Assembly: GCA_948099385.1 (NCBI GenBank)
Contig: CANUEZ040000208.1
Span: 1,178,001-1,242,000, forward strand
DNA length: 64,000 nt
Direction: 5' to 3'
From: Fasciola hepatica
Taxonomy: Eukaryota; Platyhelminthes; Trematoda; Plagiorchiida; Fasciolidae
Part shown: positions 1 to 12,078 of the stretch, in pieces
Position numbering within the stretch: position 1 is the first letter of the stretch
Layout of the letters: every line of letters starts with the position of its first letter
The notes under the pieces: generated by a model
What the model was told of the DNA's origin: nothing
What the model saw: the letters and a program-made list of their open reading frames with translations, nothing else
Database searches by the model: none
Translations under genes and position numbers: made by a program

Positions 1-320
1 CTTCTGACTTGTACACTCCGGTGATCTTTTTTCATGTTCAATAGGATCTAATTTGAATCGTCTCGATTGTGAATGGATACTGTTGATTGAAGTGGCGACA
101 AATGAATGAGAATTGTCATTTCTCGTAGTTATTCGTGTTTGGGTCACTGCTAACCCAACGAACAACGAGTTTGCATTTGCAAGCGCTCATCTCATATTCA
201 TAGTCAGTAAGTAGTATGTGAACGTGTGTGTGGACGACATTTTCGGGGAAGCACACGACCGGTTTGGCGGTTGTTGCCGCTCATCAGCTATGCGTACTCG
301 GTACTCCTATGCCCACTCGT
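1..320 (+). repeat. Representative 320-bp monomer (3-bp insertion class)
   Basis: The 320-bp class carries three extra bases in the box near positions 25-34, reading CTTTTTTCATGTTC where the 317-bp class reads CTTTTATGTTC. I find 38 complete copies. Their starts fall into subclasses. With G at position 21: 1, 1906, 4450, 9528, 9848, 10805, 11125, 14935, 15889, 36205, 39378, 41600 and 60659. With ATTTTTCATGTTCAG and AGGACC: 4770, 12713, 17477 and 20973. With ATTCTTCATG: 22878, 23515, 25740 and 27961. With CCGTTGATCATTTTT: 58754 and 61613. Others: 10485, 17797, 20653, 23835, 41920, 45727, 46364, 47001, 48906, 49543, 50497, 52085, 54941, 57163 and 58117. The partial final copy at 63835 belongs to the CCGTTGATC subclass. 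Confidence 0.93.
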
Positions 321-2859
321 CTTCTGACTTGTACACTCCGATGATCTTTTATGTTCAATAGGATCTAATTTGAATCGTGTCGATTGTGAATGGATACTGT
401 TGATTGAAGTGGCGACAAATGATTGAGAATTGTCATTTCTCGTAGTTATTCGTGTCTGGGTCACTGCTGACCCAACAAAAAACGAGATTGCATTTGCAAG
501 CACTCGTCTCATATTCAAAGTCAGTAAGTGGTATGTGAACGTGTGTGTGGACGACATTTTCGAGGAAGCACACGACCGGTTTGGCGGTTGTTGCCGCTCA
601 TCAGCTATGCGTACTCGGTACTCCAATGCCCACTCGACTTCTGACTTGTACACTCCGATGATCTTTTATGTTCAATAGGATCTAATTTGAATCGTCTCGA
701 TTGTGAATGGATACTGTTGATTGAAGTGGCGACAAATGAATGAGAATTGTCATTTCTTGTAGTTAATTGTGTCTGGGTCACTGCTAACCCAACGAACAAC
801 GAGTTTGCATTTGCAAGCGCTCATCTCATATTCATAGTCAGTAAGTAGTATGTGAACGTGTGTGTGGACGACATTTTCGAGGAAGCACACGACCGGTTTG
901 GCGGTTGTTGCCGCTCATCAGCTATGCGTACTCGGTATTCCTATGCCCACTCGTCTACTGACTTGTACACTCCGATGATCTTTTATGTTTAATAGGATCT
1001 AATTTGAATCGTCTCGATTGTGAATGGATACTGTTGATTGAAGTGGCGACAAATGAATGAGAATTGTCATTTCTCGTAGTTATTCGTGTCTGGGTCACTG
1101 CTAACCCAACGATCAACGAGTTTGCATTTGCAAGCGCTCATCTCATATTCATAGTCAGTAAGTAGTATGTGAACGTGTGTGTGGACGACATTTTCGAGGA
1201 AGCACACGACCGGTTTGGCGGTTGTTGCCGCTCATCAGCTATGCGTACTCGGTACTCCTATGCCCACTCGTCTTCTGACTTGTACACTCCGATGATCTAT
1301 TATTTTCACTAGGATCTAATTTAAATCGTCTCGATTGTGAATGGATACTGTTGATTGAAGAGGCGACAAATGAATGAGAATTGTCATTTCTCGTAGTTAT
1401 TCGTGTCTGGGTCACTGCTAACCCAACGAACAACGAGTTTGCATTTGCAAGCGCTCATCTCATATTCATAGTCAGTAAGTAGTATGTGAACGTGTGTGTG
1501 GACGACATTTTCGAGGAAGCACACGACCGGTTTGGCGGTTGTTGCCGCTCATCAGCTATGCGTACTCGGTACTCCTATGCCCACTCGTCTACTGACTTGT
1601 ACACTCCGATGATCTTTTATGTTCAATAGGATCTAATTTGAATCGTCTCGATTGTGAATGGATACTGTTGATTGAAGTGGCGACAAATGAATGAGAATTG
1701 TCATTTCTCGTAGTTATTCTTGTTTGGGTCGTTGCTGACCAAACGAACAACGAGTTTGCATTTGCAAGCGCTCATCTCATATTCATAGTCAGTAAGTAGT
1801 ATGTGAACGTGTGTGTGGACGACATTTTCGAGGAAGCACACGACCGGTTTGGCGGTTGTTGCCGCTCATCAGCTATGCGTACTCGGTACTCCTATGCCCA
1901 CTCGTCTTCTGACTTGTACACTCCGGTGATCTTTTTTCATGTTCAATAGGATCTAATTTGAATCGTCTAGATTGTGAATGGATACTGTTGATTGAAGTGG
2001 CGACAAATGAATGAGAATTGTCATTTCTCGTTATTATTCGTGTCTGAGTCACTGCTAACCCAACGATCTACGAGTTTGCATTTGCAAGCGCTCATCTCAT
2101 ATTCATAGTCAGTAAGTAATATGTGAACGTGTGTGTGGACGACATTTTCGAGGAAGCACACGACCGGTTTGGCGGTTGTTGCCGCTCATCAGCTATGCGT
2201 ACTCGGTACTCCTATGCCCACTCGTCTTCTGACTTGTACACTCCGATGATCTTTTATGTTCACTAGGATCTAATTTGAATCGTCTCGATTGTGAATGGAA
2301 ACTGTTGATTGAAGTGGCGACAAATGAATGAGAATTGTCATTTCTCGTAGTTATTCGTGTCTGGGTCACTGCTAACCCAACGAACAACGAGTTTACATTT
2401 GCAAGCGCTCATCTCATATTCATAGTCAGTAAGTAGTATGTAAACGTGTGTGTGGACGACATTTTCGAGGAAGCACACGACCGGTTTGGCGGTTGTTGCC
2501 GCTCATCAGCTATGCGTACTCGGTACTCCTATGCCCACTCGTCTTCTGACTTGTACACTCCGATGATCTTTTATGTTCAATAGGATCTAATTTGAATCGT
2601 CTCGATTGTGAATGGATACTGTTGATTGAAGAGGCGACAAATGAATGAGAATTGTCATTTCTCGTAGTTATTCGTGTCTGGGTCACTGCTAACACAACGA
2701 ACAACGAGTTTGCATTTGCAAGCGCTCATCTCATATTCACAGTCAGTGAGTAGTATGTGAACGTATGTGTGGACGACATTTTCGAGGAAGCACACGACCG
2801 GTTTGGCGGTTGTTGCCGCTCATCAGCTATGCGTACTCGGTACTACTATACACACTCGT

Positions 2860-3180
2860 CTTCTGACTTGTACACTCCGATGATCTTTTTTCATATTCAA
2901 TAGGATATGATTTGAATCGTCTAGATTGTGAATGGATACTGTTGATTGAAGAGGCGACAAATGAATGAGAATTGTCATTTCTCGTAGTTATTCGTGTCTG
3001 GGTCACTGCTTACACAACGAACAACGAGTTTGCATTTGCAAGCGCTCATCTCATATTCATAGTCAGTAAGTAGTATGTAAACGTGTGTGTGGACGACATT
3101 TTCGAGGAGCAAACACGACCGGTTTGGCGGTTGTTGCCGCTCATCAGCTATGCGTACTCGGTACTCCTATGCCCACTCGT
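2860..3180 (+). repeat. Aberrant 321-bp monomer
   Basis: This copy combines the 3-bp box insertion (here ending CATATTC) with a one-base gain at about 3107-3120, where GAGGAGCAAACACGACC replaces the usual GAGGAAGCACACGACC. It also carries TACTACTATACACACTC just before its start. Only one other copy, at 3815, has the same GAGGAGCAAACACG change, so the two probably share a recent ancestor or a conversion event. Confidence 0.9.
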
Positions 3181-3814
3181 CTTCTGACTTGTACACTCCG
3201 ATGATCTTTTATGTTCACTAGGATCTAATTTGAATCGTCTCGATTGTGAATGGAAACTGTTGATTGAAGTGGCGACAAATGAATGAGAATTGTCATTTCT
3301 CGTAGTTATTCGTGTCTGGGTCACTGCTAACCCAACATACAACGAGTTTGCATTTGCAAGCGCTCATCTCATATTCATAGTCAGTAAGTAGTATGTGAAC
3401 GTGTGTGTGGACGACATTTTCGAGGAAGCACACGACCGGTTTGGCGGTTGTTGCCGCTCATCAGCTATGCGTACTCGGTACTCCTATGCCCACTCGTCTT
3501 CTGACTTGTACACTCCGATTATCTTTTATATTCAATAGGATCTAATTTGAATCGTGTCGATTGTGAATGAATAGAGTTGATTGAAGTGGCGACAAATGAA
3601 TGAGAATTGTCATTTCTCGTAGTTATTCGTGTCTGGGTCACTGCTAACACAACGAACAACGAGTTTGCATTTGCAAGCGCTCATTTCATATTCATAGTCA
3701 GTGAGTATTATGTGAACGTATGTGTGGACGACATTTTCGAGGAAGCACACGACCGGTTTGGCGGTTGTTGCCGCTCATCAGCTATGCGTACTCGGTACTC
3801 CTATGCCCACTCGT

Positions 3815-4132
3815 CTTCTGACTTGTACACTCCGATGATCTTTTATGTTCACTAGGATCTAATTTGAATCGTCTCGATTGTGAATGGATACTGTTGATTG
3901 AAGTGGCGACAAATGAATGAGAATTGTCATTTCTCGTAGTTATTCGTGTCTGGGTCACTGCTAACCCAACGAACAACGAGTTTGCATTTGCAAGCGCTCA
4001 TCTCATATTCATAGTCAGTGAGTAGTATGTGAACGTGTGTGTGGACGACATTTTCGAGGAGCAAACACGACCGGTTTGGCGGTTGTTGCCGCTCATCAGC
4101 TATGCCTACTCGGTACTAATATACCCACTCGT
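3815..4132 (+). repeat. Aberrant 318-bp monomer
   Basis: A 317-type copy with the one-base gain GAGGAGCAAACACGACC at about 4057-4073. It is the partner of the 321-bp copy at 2860. The copy that follows (4133) is also diverged, starting after CTACTCGGTACTAATATACCC and reading CTAATATAAACCGCC near 4178. Confidence 0.9.
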
Positions 4133-6040
4133 CTTCTGACTTGTACACTCCGATGATCTTTTATGTTCACTAGGATCTAATATAAACCGCCTCGATTGTG
4201 AATGGATACTGTTGATTGAAGTGGCGACAAATGAATGAGAATTGTCATTTCTCGTAGTTATTCGTGTCTGGGTCACTGCTAACCCAACGAACAACGAGTT
4301 TGCATTTGCAAGCGCTCATCTCATATTCATAGTCAGTAAGTAGTATGTGAACGTGTGTGTGGACGACATTTTCGAGGAAGCACACGACCGGTTTGGCGGT
4401 TGTTGCCGCTCATCAGCTATGCGTACTCGGTACTCCTATGCCCACTCGTCTTCTGACTTGTACACTCCGGTGATCTTTTTTCATGTTCAATAGGATCTAA
4501 TTTGAATCGTCTCGATTGTGAATGGATACTGTTGATTGAAGTGGCGACAAATGAATGAGAATTGTCATTTCTCGTAGTTATTCGTGTCTCGGTCACTGCT
4601 GACCCAACGAACAACGAGTTTGCATTTGCAAGCGCTCATCTCATATTCATAGTCAGTAAGTAGTATGTGAACGTGTGTGTGGACGACATTTTCGAGGAAG
4701 CACACGACCGGTTTGGCGGTTGTTGCCGCTCATCAGCTATGCGTACTCGGTACTCCTATGCCCACTCGTCTTCTGACTTGTACACTCCGATGATCATTTT
4801 TCATGTTCAGTAGGACCTAATTTGAATCGTCTCGATTGTGAATGGAAACTGTTGATTGAAGTGGCGACAAATGAATGAGAATTGTCATTTCTCGTAGTTA
4901 TTCGTGTCTGGGTCACTGCTAACACAACGAACAACGAGTTTGCATTTGCAAGCGCTCATCTCATATTCATAGTCAGTGAGTAGTATGTGAACGTATGTGT
5001 GGACGACATTTTCGAGGAAGCACACGACCGGTTTGGCGGTTGTTGCCGCTCATCAGCTATGCGTACTCGGTACTCCTATGCCCACTCGTCTTCTGACTTG
5101 TACACTCCGATGATCTTTCATGTTCACTAGGATCTAATTTGAATCGTCTCGATTGTGAATGGATACTGTTGATTGAAGTGGCGACAAATGAATGAGAATT
5201 GTCATTTCTCGTAGTTATTCGTGTCTGGGTCACTGCTAACCCAACGAACAACGAGTTTGCATTTGCAAGCGCTCATCTCATATTCATAGTCAGTAAGTAG
5301 TATGTGAACGTGTGTGTGGACGACATTTCCGAGGAAGCACACGACCGGTTTGGCGGTTGTTGCCGCTCATCAGCTATGCGTACTCGGTACTCCTATGCCC
5401 ACTCGTCTTCTGACTTGTACACTCCGATGATCTTTTATGTTCACTAGGATCTAATTTGAATCGTCTCGATTGTGAATGGAAACTGTTGATTGAAGTGGCG
5501 ACAAATGAATGAGAATTGTCATTTCTCGTAGTTATTCGTGTCTGGGTCACTGCTAACCCAACGAACAACGAGTTTGCATTTGCAAGCGCTCATCTCATAT
5601 TCATAGTCAGTAAGTAGTATGTGAACGTGTGTGTGGACGACATTTTCGAGGAAGCACACGACCGGTTTGGCGGTTGTTGCCGCTCATCAGCTATGCGTAC
5701 TCGGTACTCCTATGCCCACTCGTCTTCTGACTTGTACACTCCGATGATCTTCTATAATCATTAGGATCTAATTTGAATCGTCTCGATTGTGAATGGAAAC
5801 TGTTGATTGAAGTGGCGACAAATGAATGAGAATTGTCATTTCTCGTAGTTATTCGTGTCTGGGTCACTGCTAACACAACGAACAACGAGTTTGCATTTGC
5901 AAGCGCTCATTTCATATTCATAGTCAGTGAGTAGTATGTGAACGTATGTGTGGACGACATTTTCGAGGAAGCACACGACCGATTTGGCGGTTGTTGCCGC
6001 TCATCAGCTATGCGTACTCGGTACTCCTATGCCCACTCGT

Positions 6041-7625
6041 CTTCTGACTTGTACACTCCGATGATCTTTTATGTTCACTAGGATCTAATTTGAATCGTCT
6101 CGATTGTGAATGGATACTGTTGATTGAAGTGGCGACAAATGAATGAGAATTGTCATTTCTCGTAGTTATTCGTGTCTGGGTCACTGCTAACCCAACGAAC
6201 AACGAGTTTGCATTTGCAAGCGCTCATCTCATATTCATAGTCAGTGAGTAGTATGTGAACGTGTGTGTGGACGACATTTTCGAGGAAGCACACGACCGGT
6301 TTGGCGGTTGTTGCCGCTCATCAGCTATGCCTACTCGGTACTACTATACCCACTCGTCTTCTGACTTGCACACTCCGATGATCTTTTATGTTCACTAGGA
6401 TCTAATTTGAATCGTCTCGATTGTGAATGGATACTGTTGATTGAAGTGGCGACAAATGAATGAGAATTGTCATTTCTCGTAGTTATTCGTGTCTGGGTCA
6501 CTGCTAACCCAACGAACAACGAGTTTGCATTTGCAAGCGCTCATCTCATATTCATAGTCAGTAAGTAGTATGTGAACGTGTGTGTGGACGACATTTTCGA
6601 GGAAGCACACGACCGGTTTGGCGGTTGTTGCCGCTCATCAGCTATGCGTACTCGGTACTCCTATGCCCACTCGTCTTCTGACTTGTACACTCCGATGATC
6701 TTTTATGTTCACTAGGATCTAACTTGAATCGTCTCGATTGTGAATGGATACTGTTGATTGAAGTGGCGACAAATGAATGAGAATTGTCATTTCTCGTAGT
6801 TATTCGTGTCTGTGTCACTGCTGACCCAACGAACAACGAGTTTGCATTTGCAAGCGCTCATCTCATATTCATAGTCAGTAAGTAGTATGTGAACGTGTGT
6901 GTGGACGACATTTTCGAGGAAGCACACGACCGGTTTGGCGGTTGTTGCCGCTCATCAGCTATGCGTACTCGGTACTCCTATGCCCACTCGTCTTCTGACT
7001 TGTACACTCCGATGATCTTTTATGTTCACTAGGATCTAATTTGAATCGTCTCGATTGTGAATGGATACTGTTGATTGAAGTGGCGACAAATGAATGAGAA
7101 TTGTCATTTCTCATAGTTATTCGTGTCTGGGTCACTGCTAACCCAACGATCAACGAGTTTGCATTTGCAAGCGCTCATCTCATATTCATAGTCAGTAAGT
7201 AGTATGTGAACGTGTGTGTGGACGACATTTTCGAGGAAGCACACGACCGGTTTGGCGGTTGTTGCCGCTCATCAGCTATGCGTACTCGGTACTCCTATGC
7301 CCACTCGACTTCTGACTTGTACACTCCGATGATCTTTTATGTTCACTAGGATCTAATTTGAATCGTCTCGATTGTGAATGGATACTGTTGATTGAAGTGG
7401 CGACAAATGAATGAGAATTGTCATTTCTCGTAGTTATTCGTGTCTGGGTCACTGCTAACCCAACGAACAACGAGTTTGCATTTGCAAGCGCTCATCTCAT
7501 ATTCATAGTCAGTAAGTAGTATGTGAACGTGTGTGTGGACGACATTTTCGAGGAAGCACACGACCGGTTTGGCGGTTGTTGCCACTCATCAGCTATGCGT
7601 ACTCGGTACTCCTATGCCCACTCGT
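6041..7625 (+). repeat. Five-monomer block, copy 1 (1585 bp)
   Basis: Monomers at 6041, 6358, 6675, 6992 and 7309 carry, in order: GTGAG near position 205; ACTTGCACACTCC with TACTACTATACCC; CTAACTTG with GTCTGTGTCACTGCTGACCC; TCTCATAGTTATTCG with CGATCAACG; and CTCGACTTCTG with GCCACTCATC at 7581-7590. The same order of markers recurs exactly 1585 bp later. By eye I see no difference between the two copies, which implies a recent tandem duplication or a very efficient homogenisation event. Confidence 0.92.
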
Positions 7626-9210
7626 CTTCTGACTTGTACACTCCGATGATCTTTTATGTTCACTAGGATCTAATTTGAATCGTCTCGATTGTGAATGGAT
7701 ACTGTTGATTGAAGTGGCGACAAATGAATGAGAATTGTCATTTCTCGTAGTTATTCGTGTCTGGGTCACTGCTAACCCAACGAACAACGAGTTTGCATTT
7801 GCAAGCGCTCATCTCATATTCATAGTCAGTGAGTAGTATGTGAACGTGTGTGTGGACGACATTTTCGAGGAAGCACACGACCGGTTTGGCGGTTGTTGCC
7901 GCTCATCAGCTATGCCTACTCGGTACTACTATACCCACTCGTCTTCTGACTTGCACACTCCGATGATCTTTTATGTTCACTAGGATCTAATTTGAATCGT
8001 CTCGATTGTGAATGGATACTGTTGATTGAAGTGGCGACAAATGAATGAGAATTGTCATTTCTCGTAGTTATTCGTGTCTGGGTCACTGCTAACCCAACGA
8101 ACAACGAGTTTGCATTTGCAAGCGCTCATCTCATATTCATAGTCAGTAAGTAGTATGTGAACGTGTGTGTGGACGACATTTTCGAGGAAGCACACGACCG
8201 GTTTGGCGGTTGTTGCCGCTCATCAGCTATGCGTACTCGGTACTCCTATGCCCACTCGTCTTCTGACTTGTACACTCCGATGATCTTTTATGTTCACTAG
8301 GATCTAACTTGAATCGTCTCGATTGTGAATGGATACTGTTGATTGAAGTGGCGACAAATGAATGAGAATTGTCATTTCTCGTAGTTATTCGTGTCTGTGT
8401 CACTGCTGACCCAACGAACAACGAGTTTGCATTTGCAAGCGCTCATCTCATATTCATAGTCAGTAAGTAGTATGTGAACGTGTGTGTGGACGACATTTTC
8501 GAGGAAGCACACGACCGGTTTGGCGGTTGTTGCCGCTCATCAGCTATGCGTACTCGGTACTCCTATGCCCACTCGTCTTCTGACTTGTACACTCCGATGA
8601 TCTTTTATGTTCACTAGGATCTAATTTGAATCGTCTCGATTGTGAATGGATACTGTTGATTGAAGTGGCGACAAATGAATGAGAATTGTCATTTCTCATA
8701 GTTATTCGTGTCTGGGTCACTGCTAACCCAACGATCAACGAGTTTGCATTTGCAAGCGCTCATCTCATATTCATAGTCAGTAAGTAGTATGTGAACGTGT
8801 GTGTGGACGACATTTTCGAGGAAGCACACGACCGGTTTGGCGGTTGTTGCCGCTCATCAGCTATGCGTACTCGGTACTCCTATGCCCACTCGACTTCTGA
8901 CTTGTACACTCCGATGATCTTTTATGTTCACTAGGATCTAATTTGAATCGTCTCGATTGTGAATGGATACTGTTGATTGAAGTGGCGACAAATGAATGAG
9001 AATTGTCATTTCTCGTAGTTATTCGTGTCTGGGTCACTGCTAACCCAACGAACAACGAGTTTGCATTTGCAAGCGCTCATCTCATATTCATAGTCAGTAA
9101 GTAGTATGTGAACGTGTGTGTGGACGACATTTTCGAGGAAGCACACGACCGGTTTGGCGGTTGTTGCCACTCATCAGCTATGCGTACTCGGTACTCCTAT
9201 GCCCACTCGT
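7626..9210 (+). repeat. Five-monomer block, copy 2 (1585 bp)
   Basis: This is the tandem second copy of 6041-7625. The paired markers are offset by 1585 bp, for example GCCAC at 7581 and at 9166. The match breaks in the next monomer, where GATTTAAG appears near 9292 and CGATCAACG near 9367. On the left, the copy before 6041 has the TATAATC box and CGACCGATTTGG, which the copy before 7626 lacks. So the duplicated tract is bounded close to 6.0 and 9.3 kb. Confidence 0.92.
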
Positions 9211-11444
9211 CTTCTGACTTGTACACTCCGATGATCTTTTATGTTCACTAGGATCTAATTTGAATCGTCTCGATTGTGAATGGATACTGTTGATTTAAGT
9301 GGCGACAAATGAATGAGAATTGTCATTTCTCGTAGTTATTCGTGTCTGGGTCACTGCTAACCCAACGATCAACGAGTTTGCATTTGCAAGCGCTCATCTC
9401 ATATTCATAGTCAGTAAGTAGTATGTGAACGTGTGTGTGGACGACATTTTCGAGGAAGCACACGACCGGTTTGGCGGTTGTTGCCGCTCATCAGCTATGC
9501 GTACTCGGTACTCCTATGCCCACTCGTCTTCTGACTTGTACACTCCGGTGATCTTTTTTCATGTTCACTAGGATCTAATTTGAATCGTCTCGATTGTGAA
9601 TGGATACTGTTGATTGAAGTGGCGACAAATGAATGAGAATTGTCATTTCTCGTAGTTATTCGTGTCTGGGTCACTGCTAACCCAACGAACAACGAGTTTG
9701 CATTTGCAAGCGCTCATCTCATATTCATAGTCAGTAAGTAGTATGTGAACGTGTGTGTGGACGACATTTTCGAGGAAGCACACGACCGGTTTGGCGGTTG
9801 TTGCCGCTCATCAGCTATGCGTACTCGGTAATCCTATGCCCACTCGTCTTCTGACTTGTACACTCCGGTGATCTTTTTTCATGTTCAATAGGATCTAATT
9901 TGATTCGTCTCGATTGTGAATGGATACTGTTGATTGAAGTGGCGACAAATGAATGAGAATTGTCATTTCTCGTAGTTATTCGTGTCTGGGTCACTGCTGA
10001 CCCAACGAACAACGAGTTTGCATTTGCAAGCGCTCATCTCATATTCATAGTCAGTAAGTAGTATGTGAACGTGTGTGTGGACGACATTTTCGAGGAAGCA
10101 CACGACCGGTTTGGCGGTTGTTGCCGCTCATCAGCTATGCGTACTCGGTACTCCTCTGCCCACTCGACTTCTGACTTGTACACTCCGATGATCTTTTATG
10201 TTCACTAGGATCTAATTTGAATCGTCTCGATTGTGAATGGATACTGTTGATTGAAGTGGCGACAAATGAATGAGAATTGTCATTTCTCGTTATTATTCGT
10301 GTCTGGGTCACTGCTAACCCAACGATCAACGAGTTTGCATTTGCAAGCGCTCATCTCATATTCATAGTCAGTAAGTAGTATGTGAACGTGTGTGTAAACG
10401 ACATTTTCGAGGAAGCACACAACCAGTTTGGCGGTTGTTGCCGCTCATCAGCTATGCGTACTCGGTACTCCTATGCCCACTCGTCTTCTGACTTGTACAC
10501 TCCGATGATCTTTTTTCATGTTCAATAGGATCTAATTTGAATCGTCTCGATTGTGAACGGATACTGTTGATTGAAGTGGCGACAAATGAATGAGAATTGT
10601 CATTTCTCGTAGTTATTCGTGTCTGGGTCACTGCTAACCCAACGATCAACGAGTTTGCATTTGCAAGCGCTCATCTCATATTCATAGTCAGTAAGTAGTA
10701 TGTGAACGTGTGTGTGGACGACATTTTCGAGGAAGCACACGACCGGTTTGGCGGTTGTTGCCGCTCATCAGCTATGCGTACTCGGTACTCCTATGCCCAC
10801 TCGTCTTCTGACTTGTACACTCCGGTGATCTTTTTTCATTTTCACTAGGATCTAATTTGAATCGTGTCGATTGTTAATGGATACTGTTGATTGAAGTGGC
10901 GACAAATGAATGAGAATTGTCATTTCTCGTAGTTATTCGTGTCTGGGTCACTGCTAACCCAACGAACAACGAGTTTGCATTTGCAAGCGCTCATCTCATA
11001 TTCATAGTCAGTAAGTAGTATGTGAACGTGTGTGTGGACGACATTTTCGAGGAAGCACACGACCGGTTTGGCGGTTGTTGCCGCTCATCAGCTATGCGTA
11101 CTCGGTAATCCTATGCCCACTCGTCTTCTGACTTGTACACTCCGGTGATCTTTTTTCATGTTCAATAGGATCTAATTTGAATCGTCTAGATTGTGAATGG
11201 ATACTGTTGATTGAAGTGGCGACAAATGAATGAGAATTGTCATTTCTCCTAAATATTAGTGTCTGGGTCACTGCTAACCCAACGAACAACGAGTTTGCAT
11301 TTGCAAGCGCTCATCTCATATTCATAGTCAGTAAGTAGTATGTGAACGTGTGTGTGGACGACATTTTCGAGGAAGCACACGACCGGTTTGGCGGTTGTTG
11401 CCGCTCATCAGCTATGCGTACTCGGTACTCCTATACACACTCGT
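9211..11444 (+). repeat. Cluster rich in 320-bp monomers
   Basis: Five of the seven copies in this stretch are of the 320-bp class (9528, 9848, 10485, 10805, 11125). Most of these carry G at position 21 (ACTCCGGTGATC). The sequence before 9848 and the sequence before 11125 both contain CTCGGTAATCC. The cluster looks like local spread of one monomer lineage. Confidence 0.8.
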
Positions 11445-12078
11445 CTTCTGACTTGTACACTCCGATGATCTTTTATGTTCACTAGGATCTAATTTGAATC
11501 GTCTCGATTGTGAATGGATACTGTTGATTGAAGTGGCGACAAATGAATGAGAATTGTCATTTCTCATAGTTATTCGTGTCTGGGTCACTGATAACCCAAC
11601 GATCAACGAGTTTGCATTTGCAAGCGCTCATCTCATATTCATAGTCAGTAAGTAGTATGTGAACGTGTGTGTGGACGACATTTTCGAGGAAGCACACGAC
11701 CGGTTTGGCGGTTGTTTCCGGTCATCAGCTATGCGTACTCGGTACTCCTATGCCCAGTCGACTTCTGACTAGTACACTCCGATTATCTTTTATATTCAAT
11801 AGGATCTAATTTGAATCGTGTCGATTGTGAATGAATACTGTTGATTGAAGTGGCGACAAATGAATGAGAATTGTCATTTCTCGTAGTTATTTGTGTCTGG
11901 GTCACTGCTAACACAACGAACAACGAGTTCGCATTTGCAAGCGCTCATCTCATATTCATAGTCAGTAAGTAGTATGTGAACGCGTGTGTGGAGGACATTT
12001 TCGAGGAAGCGCACGACCGGTTTGGCGGTTGTTTCCGGTCATCAGCTATGCGTACTCGGTACTCCTATGCCCACTCGT
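11125..12078 (+). repeat. Three-monomer unit, first copy (954 bp)
   Basis: The unit consists of a 320-bp copy with GTCTAGATTG and CTCCTAAATATTAGTG, then a copy preceded by CTATACACACTCG, then a copy with ATTATCTTTTAT, GTGTCGATTG, GAATGAATA and GTTATTTGTG. The same order recurs at 14935-15888, 3810 bp (12 monomers) to the right, and the first two members recur again at 15889. The third member also resembles the copy at 3498. Confidence 0.8.

Noticed and set aside
1..10. The window appears to begin exactly at a monomer start
   Set aside because: The phase of a tandem repeat is arbitrary and I chose it from the first bases of the window, so this is not an array boundary.
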